A stretch of 64,000 nucleotides of DNA from Vibrio sp. ED004 (GTDB taxonomy: Bacteria; Pseudomonadota; Gammaproteobacteria; Enterobacterales; Vibrionaceae): the NCBI RefSeq assembly GCF_023206395.1, contig NZ_CP066149.1:372001-436000 (forward strand). The letters are read 5' to 3'. A program made the position numbers and the translations under genes. Under the pieces are notes generated by a model that saw only the letters and a program-made list of their open reading frames with translations, was not told the DNA's origin and ran no database searches. Every line of letters begins with the position of its first letter. The first letter of the stretch is position 1. This document shows, piece by piece, positions 60,408 through 64,000 of the stretch.

Positions 60408-60428
60408 CATCTCGCATCTCGCATCTCG
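60408..60428. repeat. Three tandem copies of a 7-bp unit
   Basis: CATCTCG is repeated three times without interruption between the convergent infA and clpA terminators. Such short arrays can change length by slippage. Confidence 0.8.
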
Positions 60429-60434
60429 CAAGCA

Positions 60435-60467
60435 TAAAAAAACGCACAACCTAAGTCATGCGTTTTA
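60435..60467 (-). terminator. Terminator of clpA
   Basis: AAAACGCA / TGCGTTTT stem with a 12-base loop and A/T runs after the clpA stop. Confidence 0.7.
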
Positions 60468-60498
60468 TAGCTAAGCTTTTGAGCTATTCATCAATTGT

Positions 60499-62772
60499 TT
60501 AGTGCATCACTTCTTCTTTGGCGCCTACGTAAACGAAGTCCAGTTCATCTTTCTTCAGTGACACTTTCACAGTACCGCCGTCGACCAAACTACCGAACAA
60601 CAATTCATTCGCAAGCGGCTTCTTAAGCTTTTCTTGAATAACTCGCCCCATAGGACGTGCGCCCATGGTCTTGTCATAGCCTAGGAGTGCCAACCAATGA
60701 CGTGCATCTTCAGATACTTCTAAAGAGACACCACGTGCATCCAGTTGAACCTGAAGCTCTACGATAAACTTGTCGACAACTTGGCTGATTACACTTGGGT
60801 CTAAACTGTTGAACCAAATGATATTATCAAGACGGTTACGGAACTCCGGAGTGAAGACCTTCTTAATCTCACCCATTGCATCTGGCGCATGATCTTGTTG
60901 GATCAGACCGATCGATTTCTTCTCGGTTTCCGCGACACCTGCGTTGGTTGTCATGACTAAGATCACATTACGAAAATCCGCTTTGCGACCATTGTTGTCC
61001 GTCAAAGTACCGTTATCCATCACTTGTAATAACAAGTTAAAGATATCTGGGTGAGCCTTCTCGATCTCATCAAGTAACACAACAGAGTGCGGGTTCTTGA
61101 TTACTGCATCAGTGAGTAGACCACCTTGATCGTATCCTACATAACCAGGAGGAGCACCAATCAGACGGCTCACAGAGTGACGTTCACCGTATTCAGACAT
61201 ATCAAAACGTAGCAGCTCAATACCCATCAGTTTAGAAAGCTGAACCGTCACCTCAGTTTTACCCACACCAGTAGGACCAGCAAATAGGAATGAACCAACA
61301 GGTTTATTGTCTGCTCCTAATCCTGCACGAGTCAGCTTGATCGCTTCGCTCAATACATCGATCGCTGGATCTTGTCCGAATACCAACATTTTCATGCGGT
61401 CATCCAGTTTCTGCAGCGTATCTTTGTCTGAAGATGATACTGACTTTTCAGGAATACGAGCCATTTTCGCAACCATTGACTCAATATCAGCCACGCTTAC
61501 CGTTTTCTTACGACGGCTTGCTGGTGCTAAGCGACTACGAGCGCCTGCTTCATCAATTACGTCAATCGCCTTATCAGGTAGGTGACGTTCGTTAATGTAT
61601 TTCGCAGACAGTTCCACAGCCGCACGCAACGCTTTGTTGGTGTAACGTACTTCGTGGTGAGCTTCGTATTTTGGCTTAAGACCAATCAGAATCTTAGTCG
61701 TGTCATCTAATGATGGTTCAACAATATCGATTTTTTGGAAACGACGAGATAGCGCGCGCTCCTTCTCAAAAATACTGCTGTATTCTTGGTATGTCGTTGA
61801 ACCGATACAACGTAATTTACCGCTGCTTAGTAGTGGCTTGATTAGGTTTGCTGCATCAACTTGACCGCCCGATGCAGCACCCGCACCAATAATGGTGTGG
61901 ATCTCATCGATGAATAGGATCGCGTCTTCTTCTTTCTCTAGTTGTTTAAGAATCGCTTTAAAACGTTTCTCAAAGTCACCACGATATTTCGTTCCCGCAA
62001 GCAGTGAACCAATATCTAAAGAGTAAATCACGCTGCTTTGAATAATTTCAGGCACTTGCCCTTCAACGATACGCCATGCAAGACCTTCAGCGATAGCAGT
62101 TTTACCTACACCCGCTTCACCCACTAGTAGAGGGTTATTCTTACGACGACGACATAGGACTTGAATAGTACGTTCAAGCTCTTTGTCACGACCAATTAGA
62201 GGGTCAATATTACCCTGCTTCGCAACTTCGTTAAGGTTGGTCGCAAAATTTTCTAAACGATCTTCAGAATTCGCTTCTTCAGCATTTTCTGCACCACCAA
62301 ATGAATCTGATGATGAAGCACTATCGCCTTCGTTGCTGGCTTTAGTAATGCCGTGTGAGATGAAGTTAACGATGTCTAAGCGACTGATGTCGTTTTTCTT
62401 AAGAAGATACGCCGCGTGAGACTCTTGCTCGCTAAAAATAGCCACAAGTACGTTTGCACCTGTTACTTCGCTGCGACCTGAAGATTGAACATGAAAAACA
62501 GCGCGCTGAAGTACTCGTTGGAAGCTCAATGTTGGCTGAGTTTCACGAGTTTCGTCGCTTTCAGGGATAAGTGGGGTCGTTTGATCAATAAAAATATCGA
62601 GCTCATTGCGAAGAGCATCGAGATCAGCCTGACAAGCTTGGAGCGCTTCCTTGGCCGCATCATTTTCTAATAATGCTAGTAGGAGGTGTTCGACAGTCAT
62701 AAACTCATGTCGCTTGTCTCGCGCACGAGCAAATGCGCCATTTAAACTCGACTCTAATTCTTTATTTAGCAT
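60499..62772 (-). CDS. clpA: ATP-dependent Clp protease ATP-binding subunit ClpA
   Basis: ClpA is the double-ring AAA+ unfoldase that feeds ClpP. An N-domain (1-140, binds ClpS) is followed by an acidic serine-rich linker and two AAA+ modules with Walker [14 protein letters not shown] and [13 protein letters not shown]. The ClpP-docking loop IGL is visible in [10 protein letters not shown], which separates it from ClpB. Length 757 against 758 in E. coli. It follows clpS by 39 bases. Confidence 0.98.
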   Translation of the reverse strand: MLNKELESSLNGAFARARDKRHEFMTVEHLLLALLENDAAKEALQACQADLDALRNELDIFIDQTTPLIPESDETRETQPTLSFQRVLQRAVFHVQSSGRSEVTGANVLVAIFSEQESHAAYLLKKNDISRLDIVNFISHGITKASNEGDSASSSDSFGGAENAEEANSEDRLENFATNLNEVAKQGNIDPLIGRDKELERTIQVLCRRRKNNPLLVGEAGVGKTAIAEGLAWRIVEGQVPEIIQSSVIYSLDIGSLLAGTKYRGDFEKRFKAILKQLEKEEDAILFIDEIHTIIGAGAASGGQVDAANLIKPLLSSGKLRCIGSTTYQEYSSIFEKERALSRRFQKIDIVEPSLDDTTKILIGLKPKYEAHHEVRYTNKALRAAVELSAKYINERHLPDKAIDVIDEAGARSRLAPASRRKKTVSVADIESMVAKMARIPEKSVSSSDKDTLQKLDDRMKMLVFGQDPAIDVLSEAIKLTRAGLGADNKPVGSFLFAGPTGVGKTEVTVQLSKLMGIELLRFDMSEYGERHSVSRLIGAPPGYVGYDQGGLLTDAVIKNPHSVVLLDEIEKAHPDIFNLLLQVMDNGTLTDNNGRKADFRNVILVMTTNAGVAETEKKSIGLIQQDHAPDAMGEIKKVFTPEFRNRLDNIIWFNSLDPSVISQVVDKFIVELQVQLDARGVSLEVSEDARHWLALLGYDKTMGARPMGRVIQEKLKKPLANELLFGSLVDGGTVKVSLKKDELDFVYVGAKEEVMH

Positions 62773-62811
62773 AAGTACCTCCTAAGGGAACAACAGTGTT
62801 GTTCGAGCAAT

Positions 62812-63132
62812 TTATACTTGCTCCATTGTACATAGTAGCGGATGCTCATTTTCCTTTGAGTACATCGTGACCTGCGCTACCTTTGTTTCCGCTATTTCAG
62901 CACTGTACGTGCCGCATATAGCTTTACCTTCATAATGAACCTTGAGCATCACTTCCGTTGCTTGTTCGATATCTAGTGAGAAAAACCGCTCGAGGATCTC
63001 GATGACAAAATCCATTGGCGTGTAATCATCGTTGTTCAATACAACGTTATACATAGCCGGTGGCTTTACTTTTGTTGCTTCTTTCTCCAGTAAATCTGAG
63101 CCTGGAGCTGCCCATTCGAAGTTTCTGCTCAT
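62812..63132 (-). CDS. clpS: ClpAP adaptor protein ClpS
   Basis: ClpS recognises N-degron residues (Leu, Phe, Trp, Tyr) and hands proteins to ClpA. The core has the binding-pocket segment [18 protein letters not shown] and the helix with [14 protein letters not shown]. Length 106, as in E. coli. It is the first gene of clpS-clpA and is divergent from cspD. Confidence 0.97.
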   Translation of the reverse strand: MSRNFEWAAPGSDLLEKEATKVKPPAMYNVVLNNDDYTPMDFVIEILERFFSLDIEQATEVMLKVHYEGKAICGTYSAEIAETKVAQVTMYSKENEHPLLCTMEQV

Positions 63133-63700
63133 ATCAGCTTTGCTAAGGTTATTTTTCGGAATTCGTGAGTGCTTACTTAACTCAAATCTACCACATTCAC
63201 GCTTTACGGTGTACTAAGAAACTGCACCAAGAAACAGTACCAAAAAATATTCCTCTATACTGAGCCTAATCCACCATTTCCATCGCTGCAAATAAAAGAT
63301 CTCTATTAACAGAATTAACATATGTGATTGATTAAAAAGACACCATTACTATTGACGCTGACCATAAGATCACCACTAAGTTACTATTTAGTTAATAGTT
63401 TGTGGTTAATCTCGAATGTGATTTGTTATTAAAATTGATCACTTTTATACCAATTTACTATTGACTGCGCTCAATCATTAGCTACATTGGTGCTAAAAGG
63501 TTTTTCTTAAGCAACCTTAACAATAAGCAAAAAAATGCAACAACAAGGAATTATTACGCAAGGTAGCGTTAATTTCCGTAAGCAATGTACGAGATTCAAG
63601 TTATCAGCTGAAATCCGTTAGCTGGTAAGAATGATATCAATCGCACTTACGACAATTGATATAACAACGTTAGTAACAAAATGCATGAGGGATGTATAGC
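63133..63700. other. Divergent intergenic region between clpS and cspD
   Basis: This long AT-rich region must hold the clpS and cspD promoters and a possible long cspD leader. A 28-codon frame (63535-63621, MQQQGIITQGSV onward) lies just before cspD but has only a weak ribosome site. I see no strong terminator or operator. Confidence 0.45.
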
Positions 63701-63922
63701 ATGGCTACAGGTACAGTAAAATGGTTTAACAACGCCAAAGGGTTTGGCTTTATTTGTCCAGAAGGTGAAGACGGCGATATTTTTGCCCATTACTCCACAA
63801 TACAGATGGATGGTTATCGAACCTTAAAAGCGGGTCAGCAAGTCGACTATGAAGTAGAAAGTGGACCTAAAGGCTCCCATGCTAGTTCCGTTGTTCCTGT
63901 CGAAGGCAGCGCCGCTAAATAG
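63701..63922 (+). CDS. cspD: Cold-shock-domain protein CspD
   Basis: This 73-residue cold-shock-fold protein binds single-stranded nucleic acid; in E. coli CspD is induced in stationary phase and inhibits replication. RNP1 is KGFGFI and RNP2-like DIFAHYS. I start at ATG 63701, with GAGG upstream; a start three codons earlier is less likely. The tail SSVVPVEGSAAK is longer than in short CspA types. Divergence from clpS-clpA is the same as in E. coli and supports CspD over CspA. Confidence 0.93.
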   Translation: MATGTVKWFNNAKGFGFICPEGEDGDIFAHYSTIQMDGYRTLKAGQQVDYEVESGPKGSHASSVVPVEGSAAK

Positions 63923-64000
63923 GCGATTGCCAAATCATGTAACCTCCATCAGTCTTAATTAACGACTGACAGATAAGCAGAATATTGAAACCGCTCATTT

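Overview
The window is a 64-kb stretch of Vibrionaceae chromosome, most likely the large chromosome of a Vibrio. Gene content and order fit this: tol-pal next to cydABX, mukFEB next to cmoM, glgC-glgA, torD/purR/tfoY, topA-yciN, and aat-bpt-infA-clpA-clpS-cspD. The tfoY gene carries a cyclic-di-GMP class I riboswitch of the Vibrio cholerae Vc2 type. Codon use and base composition look even throughout. No prophage, integrase, complete insertion sequence, CRISPR array or rRNA operon is visible.

Layout. 1-6.5 kb: the edge of gltS, a tRNA-Ser, alaE, an orphan hybrid histidine kinase, a YecA/YgfB-family protein and a potassium channel. 6.6-16.8 kb (all minus): nadA, the tol-pal cluster (ybgC-tolQRAB-pal-cpoB) and the cytochrome bd operon cydA-cydB-cydX-ybgE, with a perfect FNR motif far upstream of cydA. 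17.3-23.3 kb (minus): ruvB, ruvA, a six-helix chemotaxis receptor placed between ruvA and ruvC, ruvC and aspS. 23.9-26.9 kb: a small repeat element, a DUF72 gene, cmoA and cmoB. 27.1-30.4 kb: a three-gene envelope cassette (retropepsin-like lipoprotein, degenerate-transglutaminase membrane protein, RimK-like ATP-grasp ligase). This is the least understood system in the window. 30.5-34.8 kb: a 1409-residue fusion of a GltD-type flavoprotein and a formate-dehydrogenase-like molybdoenzyme.

35-43.5 kb: mukB, mukE, mukF and cmoM (minus), with elyC divergent. 43.7-49.8 kb: torR and divergent torD, purR, the riboswitch and tfoY, a TVP38 protein, a DUF2007 protein and an alpha/beta hydrolase. 50-53 kb: glgA and glgC. 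53-58.5 kb: topA, yciN, aroA and a glycine-zipper protein. 58.6-64 kb: aat, bpt, infA, clpA, clpS and cspD, which together form an N-degron tagging and degradation neighbourhood.

Functional links. The cmoA/cmoB/cmoM trio would make and methylate the wobble modification cmo5U. Aat and Bpt create N-degrons that ClpS delivers to ClpA. The FNR-like motifs, cytochrome bd, TorR/TorD and the formate-dehydrogenase-like fusion give the region a low-oxygen respiration theme. Intergenic regions worth attention are the tfoY riboswitch with its downstream helices, two terminator-ended candidate small RNAs (upstream of purR and downstream of cmoB), a 264-bp element with inverted ends flanked by TA, and a perfect 45-bp palindrome between convergent genes.
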